The position numbers were made by a program, and so were the translations under genes. Source: Lytechinus pictus (lineage: Eukaryota > Echinodermata > Echinoidea > Temnopleuroida > Toxopneustidae). From it: DNA of 64,000 nucleotides. Shown here in pieces: positions 25,201 through 32,589 of this stretch (its first letter is position 1; every line of letters begins with the position of its first letter). The stretch is from contig NC_087254.1 in assembly GCF_037042905.1 (NCBI RefSeq), positions 21,353,103-21,417,102 on the forward strand, given 5' to 3'. The notes beneath the pieces were generated by a model. It saw nothing but the letters and a program-made list of their open reading frames with translations. It did not search any database and had not been told where the DNA came from.

Positions 25201-28200
25201 AATTTTGAGACTGATAGAAGCGTGGAAAAGAGGTGAAACTTTGTGAAATGTAAGATGAGTTGTTATAAATGAATTGTAAGGGCATGATGTTGCATGAGTT
25301 TTAAATTTTCCACCAGTGAAGTTCCACCCTTGTCACTCGGAGTATCAGAGCGAGTTTTGTACCTTGAAGTTCGGGTATGTGTAGCATATAGTGTAGCGGT
25401 AGTGAAGTGGAGTGGAGCCTATTGAGGTAACCATTACCCTTGACATGTATGATCCAGTTTAAGTTATGACATTTCAAAAAAATAACCTTGGTTAAGATTT
25501 CGATATTGATTCCACCAACATGGTCTAAGTTCATTGACCCTAAATGACCTTTGACCTTAATCATGTAACCAGAAACTCAGGCAGGGTGTTCAGTAATACT
25601 TGATTACTTTGATGCCCAAGTGTCATGAACCAGGTCCATATAAGTTATGATGACATTTCAAAAACTTAACCTTGCAGATTTCATGTTGACGACGCCGACG
25701 CCGTTGGAAAAGCGGCGCCTATAATAGTCTCGCCCTGCTATGCATGCAGGCGAGACAAAAATGAAAAATCCTGTGTCACATCATGATATGACCGGGAAAT
25801 CTTTTGGCTCTTCCCCACCCCCAAGGCCATCGACCTCTCTTAGTCCGCTGATTATCATTATTATTTTATAAATTTCCATTCTTCCTTCTTCCCCCTTAGT
25901 TTCTTGTGTAATTCCTGTCTTTCTTGCTTTCATATTTTTCTTTCTTTCCTTCCTCCTTTTCCACATAATATATTGCCTTTTATTTTAAACCTACGCAGTA
26001 CCAAGGTGTAAAAAGTTTCTATGCTACTTGCTCTCTTGAACAAATATGTTTAAAAATACAAATATGTAAATTTATTCGTCATTGACATCAACATTTTTGT
26101 CTCTCCTGAATGAATTTCAACAGAAACCTAATAATCACTTACAGAAAATATAAAAGTTTAACTTAATGTTAATGTTTGACTTGCTCTCATTTCTTTATTT
26201 GAGCATCAATTGTGTTCATATTTGGTACATTATTATCATTAGGTAATGTCAAATATGAGTTTATGAGATTGATGGGGTCAAAGGTGACCTAGAGATCAAA
26301 AGGTCAAATGATATGAGGTCATGTTTATCCTTTTTAAACAAATTTGTCCAACTTGCTCTCATTTCTTTATTTTTGCATCAATTTTAAAGTTTTAATCACA
26401 CTTGTTTCAAATGATCCTTGGGTAATATACCACATGTGTTTTAACAAGGATGATGGGGTCAAATGCCATCTAGGGGTCAAAAGATCATAATGCATACTTT
26501 ATTGATTGCGAAATCAGGCGAGACTCGTGGTTCGTGAACCGCCTATTTATTCTAAGTGTATATGTCTAAAGATACTTGCTAAAATTATATGCTATATAAT
26601 AAACAAGTGGAACGCCTCTGGCATTTCGCCTGCATTACGCGATTCGATATAGCAGCAGTGCTGACTTTGAAAACAGCTATTAAATAATTATTTACAAAAG
26701 AAAACACTCATATGATAATAAAATACTATGTCCATTTACCCAACATGACCTTTGACCATGATCACGTGACCTCAGACATGTGCAAAACAATCATTCATAC
26801 TTGATTACCCTTTTATTTAATATGTTTCATGAACTACATGTAGATTCATAAACTTTCTAAGTTATGATGCCAATTCATGCACAAGATATTCAGGGATATA
26901 TTTTATAAATGTCCATTCTTCCTTCTTCCCCCTTAGTTTCTTGTGTCCCAAGTTTCCATGAACTAGATCCATAAACTTTTAGAGTTATGATGACAATTCC
27001 ACAAATACCCCCCAACATGGTCAAAGTTCGTTGACCCTAAGTGACCTTTGACCTTGAACATGTGACCTGAAACTCAGACAGGATCTGCAGTGATACACTA
27101 TCACCCTTATGTCCAAGTTTCATGACCTAGGTCTATATACTTTTAAAGTTATGATGACATTTCAAAAACTTAACCTTGGTTAAGATTTCAATGTTGACGA
27201 CGTCGCCGCCGTCGGAAAAGCGGTGCCTATAGTCTCGCTCTGCTATGCAGGAGAGAAAAAAAATAAATTAGAATATTGTAAGAACAATATGAGTATTGGA
27301 ACCCAAAATGTTATTTTTAACGAAAAAAAAATCATTGCCAACCTATCTTTCTAACTTAGATCATGGAAGTCTGTATGATGATGATATAATTCAATTTATG
27401 GAATATGTCAAGTATCTTCCACTGAAGAAGAAAGAGGAGTTTTATGACAGAATTAAATTTGATTACAATGAGGATGGATCCCATGACAAGAGCTGTTTAG
27501 TGGAGAAACTGAAGGAATTCAGAGACACCATCTTGCAAAATAGGACAGAGAACGAGGCACTTCAAGAATTTACATCTCTTCGGCAAGAAACTATTAAGAA
27601 CACAATGTACAGTGGTAAGAACTTATCAAGTCCATTATTCTAGTATTACGATATGAACCACTTTCGTTTCTTTTTTACACTATGAATCTTATTTTGCTTT
27701 TATTAATCATTGAGCAATGGAATATGAATTTTTGCATAAGTGTTATAACTTGCTTTTGTGATTTTTTTTGGGGGGGTATAATTGGCTTATGTTTAGATTT
27801 TTGTTACGATAATTATCCGCATGTATGAACAGTGGCGTAACTACGGGGCGGGCATGTGCCCCCCCCCTTCGGCTGCCCCCCCCCCCCAAAAAAAAAAAAA
27901 GGGGGGAGGAGAAAAAGAGGGAGACAGGAAGAGAAACGTAGTGGGAAAAAATAAATTATTGTTCATTATAATGTTATATTATATTAGAATTAGGTTATAT
28001 TACACAAGAAACATTTCTTTCATAACTTTATGAAGCATAATTTTGTCAGGGCCTATGTATTCATTGTTCCTGCATGGTGCTCGCATTGTCTGTTTAACGA
28101 GATATATAATCATGTTGTACTAAAACCTCCCGTTTTCAAGTCACTATACACCAAATATATTTCCTTGCACTTCGAGTTTTTTTTATGTAGTGACATATGC

Positions 28201-31200
28201 TTCTTTTTCATGACTACTTAATGTGATTGCCCCATTTTAAGATCTTAATATAAAACGTTTCCTGTCCGTGCTTACGTTCGAATTAGTGGATTGGTGAGAT
28301 ATGTCTGCTCTTAAATTCCTAAAATCAGTCCTTAAAATGTCCCTTTTTCTGATCTGAATATCAAAACTTTTCAGCTCTCGCATGATTTGGTTAGTAAAAT
28401 GCATATGGTCTTAGTAAATTCATACAAACAAGCCTTAGAATGCCCCTCTTCAGGTCTGAATTTCCTAAATTTTCAGCTCGCGCTTTGCGCTCGCAATATT
28501 TGATTAGTGAGATGCATATGATAATCATGATTACAATGACTACAAAAAGTGCTTCATGTGTTTAGATGTAATTCTAACAAAATCAGCAAGCGCTTGGCAC
28601 TCGCATTAGATGACTATTGTGACATACGTATACTCTTAATGAATTCCTTAAAAATAGTCCTTATAATGTCCCTTTTTAGGTCTGAATATCAAAAATTTTC
28701 AGCTCGCGCTTCGCGCTCGCATTATATCCGTTTAAATGCACTGTCCTTAAGTCTCTATTAGGTCAGTATACATGGTATACCTGGCAACTGACCGCGCGAT
28801 GCGCTCATTGAGTGACTCCATTTTTTCTTGCTGGTGTCCCCCCCCCCCCTATGCCGTGACCCACGGTACGCCACTGTGTATGAATATGTTAAAATACTAT
28901 ATTTTTGTATAATTTTCTGTATTATGAATAATCATTTGTCTTTGTGATTGATGTTGCAACATTTTGCAATATCTTATTACTTGTATTATGTGAACTGAAT
29001 GATTTAAATAAATACTATTACAAAACAAAACAATCGTAAAACCACCCTTCTATGAAAAAGAAGAAATGTGAAAAACCGTTCGAATATTTACCATAACGTA
29101 TTGTCTCTTTTAAATGTGCAAAAAAAATCATTAATATTGCCAAGAAATAGTGAATCGTAGAGATTGATGAACATTCATGAATGTACAATGACGAGCACTA
29201 ATATTTCCCTTAGTTTGCCATTAATATGAAACAGTAGACCTATACCAAAGACTATATCCCCCCTTACTGAAAAGGGGAGAGGAGATAAGTATTTAGAAAT
29301 ATTTGTTTCTGCATCTTTGTAAAATGTCCAAACCACATCCCATATTTAATCTTGAAACATAATTATGTCAAAGACTTGATGAGAAATATCACTGATATTT
29401 TTATTAGAAGATTTTTTTTCAAAAGGATTTGGCGTTCATTTGTGCATTTTATTTACAGACAATTGTGTGACGGATGAGGAGATAGAGGATATTGACAAAC
29501 TGGTTATAGCGACAGCCACTGTTGAAGAATTCCTCAAAAAGGTAGACAGAATCGAAGTCGGGCGGGAACAGTCGTCTATTAATAAAGTGCTGAAAGACTG
29601 GAGACATTTTGAATATTATATCAAATTCACGGCAGAACTTCGCGATAAGCTACGAAAGATCCTCGGTGAACTTTGTTTTGATGGTAAGCTAAATTGCTAC
29701 TTATTCAATTGTTCCGATGTAGCACTAAGAAACATCGAAAACTTTCAAAGACAGTTTAGCTAGTAATTTTTAACCAGATTGCAATTATGACACTGATATA
29801 CCATTTGAAAAACAAAAAAAAATCAAATAAATGGAAAGAGAAATTGCATGAATTATAAAATCTTAATTTTTCGTCTTCCATCCATCTCTGTTTCAGAATG
29901 TATCGTAGGCAAGACAGCTCAGAAATCCGTCAATCAAGTAGAATTAGCTGACGTGGCTTTCAACTTAGTGATGAAAGATGTTCTTCCTCTGATAAAAGAG
30001 CTGTCACTGAAACAACAGAAGGTCCAGGAGTACATCGTGGTTAAACCGAAGCCGGTCGAAAAAGGGGGAATCTTTTGTTTGGTTCTTCAGCTCATGGAGA
30101 GGGAATATACTGGAATCATGGGAATGGAACGGGATCGAACTGATTTCTGTAAAGCCCTGAATGATGCAGGTTTAATTGATGTCGCTCGTTCAGTATGCCT
30201 AGGTGAGACATACAAATTTATGTTGCAAATATTACTTGCCCCATCTGTGGGGTAAGTTGAGCCAAAAAACTATGTACAAAATGTATTGGGGGAAGAACCA
30301 GCATGTCAATTTTTTATTCAAAGTCTTTTCATTTGCTAATTCTAAAATTGCTAAATACTAACATCCTTTAAAAGGAAAAGAACAGTCATGTAAATATAAA
30401 TATACATACATTACCATAGGAATTACCATGGCTCAACTTGCCCCATGTTGGCTAGCTGACCCCAGTCCGATTTTATTGCGATAATTTCGCCCGCATACAC
30501 ACATTTGTATGGATCCATCATGTAAAAGACTATGACAAGAATGAAGATCCATACCTGAACTAACAATGTATGTTGTTCTTATATCTTTATTATATTTAAA
30601 GACGTGTGTGGGTAAAATGCACTTATCACCCTTTTTCATCTTTTGGCTGAAATTCGTATTTTTTCCTCTAAAAAGTACTTTTTGTTTCAAAGTTGAAAAC
30701 ACTGTGGTGGGGTTAGGGGTTATGTAATGGGTCATCATTACATGACACCGCCACAATGTCTGACTCATTCATTATTGGCCTGGGGCTGGTGGCTCAACTT
30801 GCCCCTATATTCAACTCACCCCGCCTTCCCCTACTCTATGATCAATCCCCGGGGGAGGCACTTCCGTTGACGAATAGATACCACGCGTGACCATGGGGTT
30901 TCGAAAAGCACCCAAACAAGTATTTTCCATGTTCTGAAAATGCACCCCTTAACAAGTATTGGCCTGTGAAACCCTTGACAAATAATGAACAACAAAACGG
31001 TACCCTTGACAAGTATTCCCTTCCTTACTTTGACCCCCTAAAGTACAGCGATAGTTTAACAGCCACAGCATTAGCAGCATTCCCTTTTCTAAAATATATA
31101 TGCACATTTGCAATGCGTTACAATTACATCAGAGAAGCAAATTAACAAACAAACTAATGAGTAAGTTTCCCGGAACCCTAAGGTGCAAAAAAATATTTTA

Positions 31201-32589
31201 GTCTTTACCCTCGCAAATTGGACCGTAAACACGAATTCCTAGCGAAAGGTATACCCCTTTTTCATTATTTTAGCGTTTTTGGTAGCCTTATTACATTTAT
31301 TACGTTACGTACGTAACGTGCCATATTTTGAAGAAAAAAAAGAGATCCTTTCTACGTGTTTCTTTGGTCATGCGTGGTATCCACTCATAAATGGAAGTGC
31401 CCCCACCCCCCCCCATCAATCATGTTTTTTTTAGGGCGCTCTTTAAATGCACACGTGCTCATGAGCATGGTGCAAATGGTTAGTATCATCGACGTGCCGG
31501 TTCTCTCATTCGAATGTCACTCGTGCATGAGTATAATTTAAAAATAAAACATTTTAAACTGAATTGTTATTCAAAGTGCATTTCCAAGCTTTATTATTTC
31601 TAAATTTATGTTCAATAAAATCAATAAGTTGTTAGACTCGACTCATATTTGTTCAATAAATATCTTATATAATTTTACGCAGAATATGAACTCAGCTTGA
31701 CCGAATTAATCAACATCGCGACATACATCGGGAATGACAAAATGGATTGCTTTCTGAAACATCTTGGGTTCAAGGAGGAAGAGTTGAAAGGATGTCTTGA
31801 TGAAGAAGGAGATATAGACCGTGTTAAGACCATGGTACTTTGGAAGCATCATATCTATCCTGTTCCTTATCCTTACCGAAATAAACTTGTTGCTGCTCTG
31901 ATGGCTGCTGAACAAGGAGAACTCGCAAATGAAGTATTATCAGGTAATATCGTTGACACAAATAAAACAAATACTTAATTCAAATTATCTCCAACTGTAT
32001 AAGTCACCGACTTCGATCAAGCTTAATTCATCTCATAATTTAATGTGATACAAGTCATGAAGAGGGCAATCAGATTCAATTAAAAAAAATCAATTTCGTT
32101 TATTCATCTTATTATTATACCCAAAAGACTGACATTAATATTCACATTGGATTATGATGTCCTACAAATTTTCTTGAGAAAGCACTAATTATAATTAAAT
32201 ATATCCACTTGGTCACACGTTCTTCCCATCATGTTTTTTTCCCATTTTGCACAGGTCGTCGTCAAAGCAAGAAACCAAATCCAGTCGCTCTTCACAATAT
32301 TTTCTGCAGATTGAATGAAGAAATGATTTCCAAGTTGGCTGGTCTTCTTCAGGTAGGTACACCTGGAAACCGTGACATCAAGTATACGATATCACTATTG
32401 ATCAACTGGGTGACAGAATGGATGGACAAGTTTGATCCAAATGATACCAGTTTCTTGTCAAATCCTATGAAAGAACGTAAGAAGGTGAATGACATGCTTT
32501 TCACAAACGGATTCTACGAGCTTGCCAAGGAAATCATGTTATTAGAGAGATGCCATCAACATTCTTCTTTTCTTTTCTCTAATTCTTAG
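3764..32589 (+). CDS. Gene A: Ig-Ig-TM receptor with eight death-fold-like cytoplasmic modules
   Basis: Fourteen exons join to a 3225-nt reading frame (1074 residues): 3764-3845, 7872-8210, 10078-10461, 11315-11413, 11849-11905, 13258-13515, 13833-14120, 23918-24175, 24853-24930, 27360-27614, 29459-29683, 29897-30202, 31683-31943, 32255-32589. Every junction is GT-AG and phase 1. Predicted order: signal peptide (1-28), Ig-like 1 (28-141), Ig-like 2 (141-269), TM helix (about 271-288), basic stop-transfer, short linker, then modules at about 321-407, 407-503, 503-589, linker, 615-700, 700-775, 775-877, 877-964 and 964-1074. Most modules carry a Trp before the last helices (LCTWK, LMEWS, IMDWI, LKDWR, VLWKH, LINWV). 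Several end in a pattern such as ALNDAGLIDVARSV, as Death domains do. Likely a type I membrane receptor acting in death-fold signalling. That role is inferred from domains, and no named family was recognised. Confidence 0.8.
4192..4223. repeat. (GA)n microsatellite in gene A intron 1
   Basis: Uninterrupted GA dinucleotides. The rest of 3846-5075 is unremarkable intron sequence with no exon-like frame in the right phase. Confidence 0.95.
5080..7816. mobile_element. TTAA-flanked TIR element carrying a tandem array
   Basis: Terminal inverted repeats GGACGTTCCACAGTTA (5080-5095) and TAACTGTGGAACGTCC (7801-7816) are exact complements, each flanked by TTAA (5076-5079 and 7817-7820). TTAA duplications are typical of piggyBac-type and some other cut-and-paste elements. 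The interior has no transposase frame. It is built mainly from six to seven tandem units of about 230 bp, each with AATCCATGTCATTTTCATCA and TGGTTCCGTAGTTTTGCTCC. It sits in intron 1 of gene A. Confidence 0.85.
5540..6960. repeat. About 230-bp tandem repeat, six to seven units
   Basis: The unit start AAAATCCATGTCATTTTCAT occurs near 5540, 5764, 5994, 6223, 6456, 6688 and 6913, spaced 224-233 bases. Units also share GGGGTCCATGTGCTCGTTTT. Ends of the array decay into related single-copy sequence inside the element. Confidence 0.85.
7872..8210 (+). CDS. Gene A exon 2: Ig-like domain 1 (V-set-like)
   Basis: 113 codons between acceptor TTTCAACAG and donor GTAAGT, phase 1 at both ends. Ig landmarks are strand B (LKCQFYG), strand C (VYWKKG), C' (LITWVEG) and the strand F motif ADQGRYICR. 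The canonical Cys pair is in LKC and YIC. A further Cys pair (GSC, KTC) sits between C' and E. Potential N-glycosylation sites are NYS, NIT and NFT. About 68% identical by hand count to the gene B exon at 49386. The intron continues in frame to TAA within five bases of the splice site. Confidence 0.88.
8211..9736. other. Gene A intron 2, 5' part
   Basis: No exon-like frame. 8860-9000 and 9380-9665 contain diverged, oppositely oriented pieces of the foldback seen at 11951 (GAGAAAAATCA...AAAATCGGATG and TTTTGATGAAATATTCAGCA), so an old interrupted copy is likely. Confidence 0.45.
9737..9994. mobile_element. MITE with TA flanks in gene A intron 2
   Basis: The left end CACTGTAAAAAATATTGGGC and right end CCCAATATTTGTTAAAGTG form imperfect terminal inverted repeats. 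TA lies on each side (9735-9736, 9995-9996), as for Tc1/mariner-type MITEs. Internal inverted GTGTCCAACCAA/TTGGTTGGACAC stretches extend the stem. A related copy lies at 48380-48571. Confidence 0.72.
10078..10461 (+). CDS. Gene A exon 3: Ig-like domain 2
   Basis: 128 codons, phase 1 at both ends. The acceptor is at 10076-10077 and completes an Ala codon. The domain has CEEY and QNCTIS near the start, then NITITCTARHYFP and LFFLHGS, and ends in PYTCVAFNIPGS before strand G (RTATVYV). The TCTA...FP and YTC pattern resembles C1- or C2-type Ig folds. A Ser/Thr/Asn-rich membrane-proximal stalk follows (NANTTSSSTIPP). It aligns closely to gene B 50509-50919, whose stalk is longer. Confidence 0.82.
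10462..11314. other. Gene A intron 3 with a small inverted repeat
   Basis: No coding signal. CTTTGTCGAAAAT (10866-10878) and ATTTTCGACAAAG (10957-10969) are exact complements about 80 bases apart, with GGTCGTC/GACGATC-like sequence extending the stem. Probably a short foldback element. Confidence 0.45.
11315..11413 (+). CDS. Gene A exon 4: transmembrane helix
   Basis: 33 codons starting after TTTCAG. The exon encodes a single hydrophobic segment (VVPILVVACFAAVIMVVV) followed at once by HRRKRRER, a basic stop-transfer consistent with type I topology. The donor is CGCGTAAGA at 11414. The paralogous TM exon is 52998-53075. Confidence 0.82.
11849..11905 (+). CDS. Gene A exon 5: juxtamembrane linker
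   Basis: A 19-codon micro-exon between TTTGCAG and GGTATCT, phase 1 at both ends, encoding ENNGDHEMSLLVPQQLQLTG-like sequence (its first codon is shared with exon 4). It is supported mainly by the matching micro-exon in gene B (53301-53351), which encodes QDQEIMQMIPQLKLEG in the same place and phase. No domain is seen. Confidence 0.65.
11951..12562. mobile_element. Foldback element (TTAA type) in gene A intron 5
   Basis: Begins TTAAGGACAAGTCCACCC and ends GTGGACTTGACCTTCAA. The two halves are inverted copies of each other for nearly the whole length (AAAATTTCATCAAAATCGGA on the left against its complement on the right). The arms are about 290 bp. A closer-matching copy with clean TTAA flanks is at 34911-35520. 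Confidence 0.85.
12563..13257. other. Gene A intron 5, 3' part
   Basis: AT-rich intron sequence ending in the TTGCTTTTCAG acceptor of exon 6. Nothing else was identified. Confidence 0.5.
13258..13515 (+). CDS. Gene A exon 6: cytoplasmic death-fold-like module 1
   Basis: 86 codons, phase 1 at both ends. It starts GKISFYELW and contains VKLLGTLNID, then KLCTWKD and LENALKNAF. The layout (short helices, a helix ending in Leu-x-x-Trp, then an AL-type helix) fits a Death/DED fold but lacks a strong signature. Gene B has the same FYELW start at 55523 and ALCKWR at the Trp position. Confidence 0.72.
13516..13832. other. Gene A intron 6
   Basis: A 317-bp AT-rich intron with GTAACT donor and TTTATCAG acceptor. 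Nothing else was identified. Confidence 0.6.
13833..14120 (+). CDS. Gene A exon 7: cytoplasmic death-fold-like module 2
   Basis: 96 codons after a TTTTATCAG acceptor, ending at ATAA|GTAAGTAG in phase 1. Landmarks are RKDTSK, EHIFWHI, VNDLMEWS and NPFVLLSLALE. About 40% identical by hand count to gene B 62088-62378, where EHILWHV and NPLVLLSLAMEEAGC occupy the same places. The conserved NP-x-VLLSLA helix is a local signature of this module type. Confidence 0.78.
15000..15560. repeat. About 225-bp tandem repeat, 2.5 units
   Basis: Units start near 15007, 15234 and 15457 with (A/G)GTTA(C/T)TATATGTC and share TTTTTAGAATGGACT, GGAGAAAAAAACTTAACCAG and TTACAAATTAGAATAACATG. The third unit is truncated. 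G-runs of varying length separate units. Confidence 0.85.
18207..19654. mobile_element. hAT-type element, 1448 bp, nested
   Basis: The left end CAACCGCGTAGCCAGG and right end CCTGGCTACGCGCCTG are complementary at 14 of 16 positions. The exact 8-bp duplication GACATCAC flanks it (18199-18206 and 19655-19662). The interior contains GCGAAGCGCG-type motifs, G- and pyrimidine-rich ends, and no long credible ORF. Confidence 0.85.
20001..21210. mobile_element. Truncated nested pair of hAT-type elements
   Basis: Starts ACTGGCGTAAATCCGTGTTG, the left end of the element at 57156. About 110 bases later it enters a second element (CAGTGGCGTACC) at exactly the same internal site (TATGTCCA) as the copy at 57263. 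No right end of either element was found before 22614, so both are truncated. The interior carries four to five copies of the GCGAGCGCGAAGCGCGAGC motif about 100 bases apart. Confidence 0.72.
20970..21104. mobile_element. 135-bp hairpin insertion with an empty site elsewhere
   Basis: The arms GTTTCATAAAGCTG and CAGCTTTATGAAAC continue inward through CAAGTTAAGAGC and ACTTTAAGAGCGACTGGTGA as a long near-perfect stem. CAGG lies on both sides (20966-20969, 21105-21108). The related sequence at 57880 reads ACAACAGGATTATAT without the hairpin, which gives the pre-insertion state. Confidence 0.82.
21360..21770. repeat. Short tandem array, about 27-30 bp unit
   Basis: At least twelve imperfect copies of GGCGCCCCTACGTCGAACAT followed by CAATT, with C-run length varying from 3 to 12. 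It ends at the start of the pyrimidine tract. Confidence 0.85.
21770..22558. repeat. Polypyrimidine tract, about 790 bases
   Basis: Nearly all C and T on the plus strand, with only scattered G or A. ORFs in either direction here are Ser/Phe/Leu or Arg/Lys/Glu/Gly low complexity and are not credible genes. It is followed by 11 T and then a long G run. Confidence 0.92.
23041..23607. mobile_element. TIR element with 8-bp duplication, 567 bp
   Basis: The ends CCCGGGGGGGCCACTT and AAGTGGCCCCCCGGG are inverted, and the match extends about 45 bases inward (GACGAGTGGTTACCATGCGC against its near-complement). CTTATTTT occurs on both sides (23033-23040, 23608-23615). The interior repeats AACACGTA and AACAAGTA phrases. 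A second copy is at 30847. Confidence 0.85.
23918..24175 (+). CDS. Gene A exon 8: cytoplasmic Death-like module 3
   Basis: 86 codons, phase 1 at both ends, starting PDKLIEPF. The C-terminal half (FTMIMDWINE, then LDDAFIRIGRYDLQG) is a good match to helices 5-6 of classical Death domains, which commonly end in an AL-x-x-IGR-x-DL-like pattern. It corresponds to gene B 63805 onwards (PDDLQAPV, CEWLRES). It is separated from exon 7 by a repeat-filled intron of 9.8 kb. Confidence 0.78.
24176..24852. other. Gene A intron 8
   Basis: 677 bases between donor GTTTGT and the CATGGCAG acceptor. It includes GACC/GGTC-rich sequence (GACCTTTCCGGTCATAACC) but no delimited repeat. Confidence 0.5.
24853..24930 (+). 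CDS. Gene A exon 9: short linker between modules 3 and 4
   Basis: 26 codons between ATGGCAG and GGTATGT, phase 1 at both ends, encoding DSFGTITYRRNEG and a His/Pro-rich end (LQEHPHPKAEQFG). No domain is seen. The YRRNEG stretch could be a tyrosine-containing docking site, but that is speculation. It is supported only by splice sites, phase and an open frame, because the gene B counterpart lies outside the window. Confidence 0.5.
25070..25132. repeat. (ATT)n-type microsatellite
   Basis: ATT trinucleotides with ATC interruptions in gene A intron 9. Confidence 0.9.
25300..25757. repeat. Dispersed repeat rich in TGACC half-sites, copy 1
   Basis: Contains CATTGACCCTAAATGACC, then TTTGACCTTAATCATGTAACC, CAAAAACTTAACCTTG and GGAAAAGCGGCGCCTATA, ending TAGTCTCGCCCTGCTATGCA with GCAGGCGAGAC. 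The same order of phrases ends the copy at 26500-27256. Probably the same repeat family, with boundaries uncertain. Confidence 0.6.
25781..26500. other. Gene A intron 9, mixed fragments
   Basis: 25781-25850 matches the right-end region of the hAT element at 53865 (ATGATATGACCGGGAAAT). 26160-26490 repeats GACTTGCTCTCATTTCTTTA and GATGGGGTCAAA twice about 180 bases apart. No coding signal. Confidence 0.45.
26515..27256. repeat. Dispersed repeat rich in TGACC half-sites, copy 2
   Basis: Starts near CAGGCGAGACTCGTGG and ends AGTCTCGCTCTGCTATGCAG with GAGAG, so the ends contain inverted GGCGAGAC/GTCTCGC sequence. Inside are ATGACCTTTGACCATG, GTGACCTTTGACCTTG and GTCCAAGTTTCATGACC. The interior includes the block CCATTCTTCCTTCTTCCCCC, also present at 25875. 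It lies in gene A intron 9. Confidence 0.62.
27360..27614 (+). CDS. Gene A exon 10: divergent cytoplasmic helical module 4
   Basis: 85 codons between TAACTTAG and GGTAAGAA, phase 1. It begins DHGSLYDDDIIQFMEYV and is highly charged and helical, with LKEFRD where other modules have L-x-x-W. The usual Trp is replaced by Phe and the C-terminal AL helix is weak, so it may be a degenerate death-fold module or a coiled segment. Confidence 0.68.
27830..28876. mobile_element. hAT-type element, 1047 bp, in gene A intron 10
   Basis: The left end CAGTGGCGTAACTACGGGG and right end CCCACGGTACGCCACTG share inverted termini. The exact 8-bp duplication TGTATGAA flanks it (27822-27829, 28877-28884). The interior carries GCTCGCGCTTTGCGCTCGC-type motifs at about 100-base spacing. 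It is the same family as 57263-58169 in the opposite orientation. No transposase frame. Confidence 0.9.
28885..29458. other. Gene A intron 10, 3' part
   Basis: AT-rich intron sequence with no delimited repeat or exon-like frame, ending in the TTTATTTACAG acceptor. Confidence 0.5.
29459..29683 (+). CDS. Gene A exon 11: short cytoplasmic module 5
   Basis: 75 codons between ATTTACAG and GGTAAGCT, phase 1. It contains VTDEEIEDIDKL, VEEFLKKVDRIEV and VLKDWRHFEYY, then LRDKLRKILGEL. The L-x-x-W pattern followed by a leucine-rich last helix fits a compact death-fold. It is the shortest of the eight modules. Confidence 0.7.
29897..30202 (+). CDS. Gene A exon 12: cytoplasmic Death-like module 6
   Basis: 102 codons between TGTTTCAG and GGTGAGAC, phase 1. 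It contains DVAFNLVMKDVLPLIKELSL, LVLQLMERE and the ending FCKALNDAGLIDVARSVCLG, one of the clearest Death-domain-like C-terminal helices in the protein. Met replaces Trp in the L-x-x-W position. Confidence 0.8.
30847..31414. mobile_element. TIR element related to 23041, in gene A intron 12
   Basis: Starts CCCCGGGGGAGGCACTTCCG and ends with the inverted GGAAGTGCCCCCACCCCC. The inner arms (TACCACGCGTGACCATGG against TGGTCATGCGTGGTATCC) match those of 23041-23607. ATCAAT lies on both sides, so the target duplication is only partly preserved. CTTACGTACGTAACGTG-like phrases are shared with the first copy. Confidence 0.78.
31683..31943 (+). CDS. Gene A exon 13: cytoplasmic Death domain, module 7
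   Basis: 87 codons between TTTACGCAG and GGTAATAT, phase 1. It has the layout of a full Death domain: LTELINIATYIG, FLKHLGFKEEELKGCL, VKTMVLWKHH and LVAALMAAEQGELANEVLSG. In Death-domain terms these read as helix 1, the LG-x-x-x-x-x-I/L helix 2-3 turn, the Trp helix 5 and the AL...LA helix 6. Of the eight modules this is the one I would expect a profile search to hit first. Confidence 0.84.
31944..32254. other. Gene A intron 13
   Basis: 311-bp AT-rich intron between GTAATATC and the TTTTGCACAG acceptor. Nothing else was identified. Confidence 0.6.
32255..32589 (+). CDS. Gene A exon 14: last Death-like module and stop
   Basis: The final coding exon starts after TTTGCACAG (phase 1) and ends at TAG 32587-32589. 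It contains LHNIFCRLNEEMISKLAGLL, SLLINWVTEWMD and VNDMLFTNGFYELAKEIMLL, again a Death-like Trp helix and a final G-x-x-ELA helix. A Ser/Phe-rich tail of about 15 residues follows. The stop lies inside a pyrimidine-rich stretch ending TTAG that could also serve as a splice acceptor, so the exact C-terminus is less certain than the module. Confidence 0.74.
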
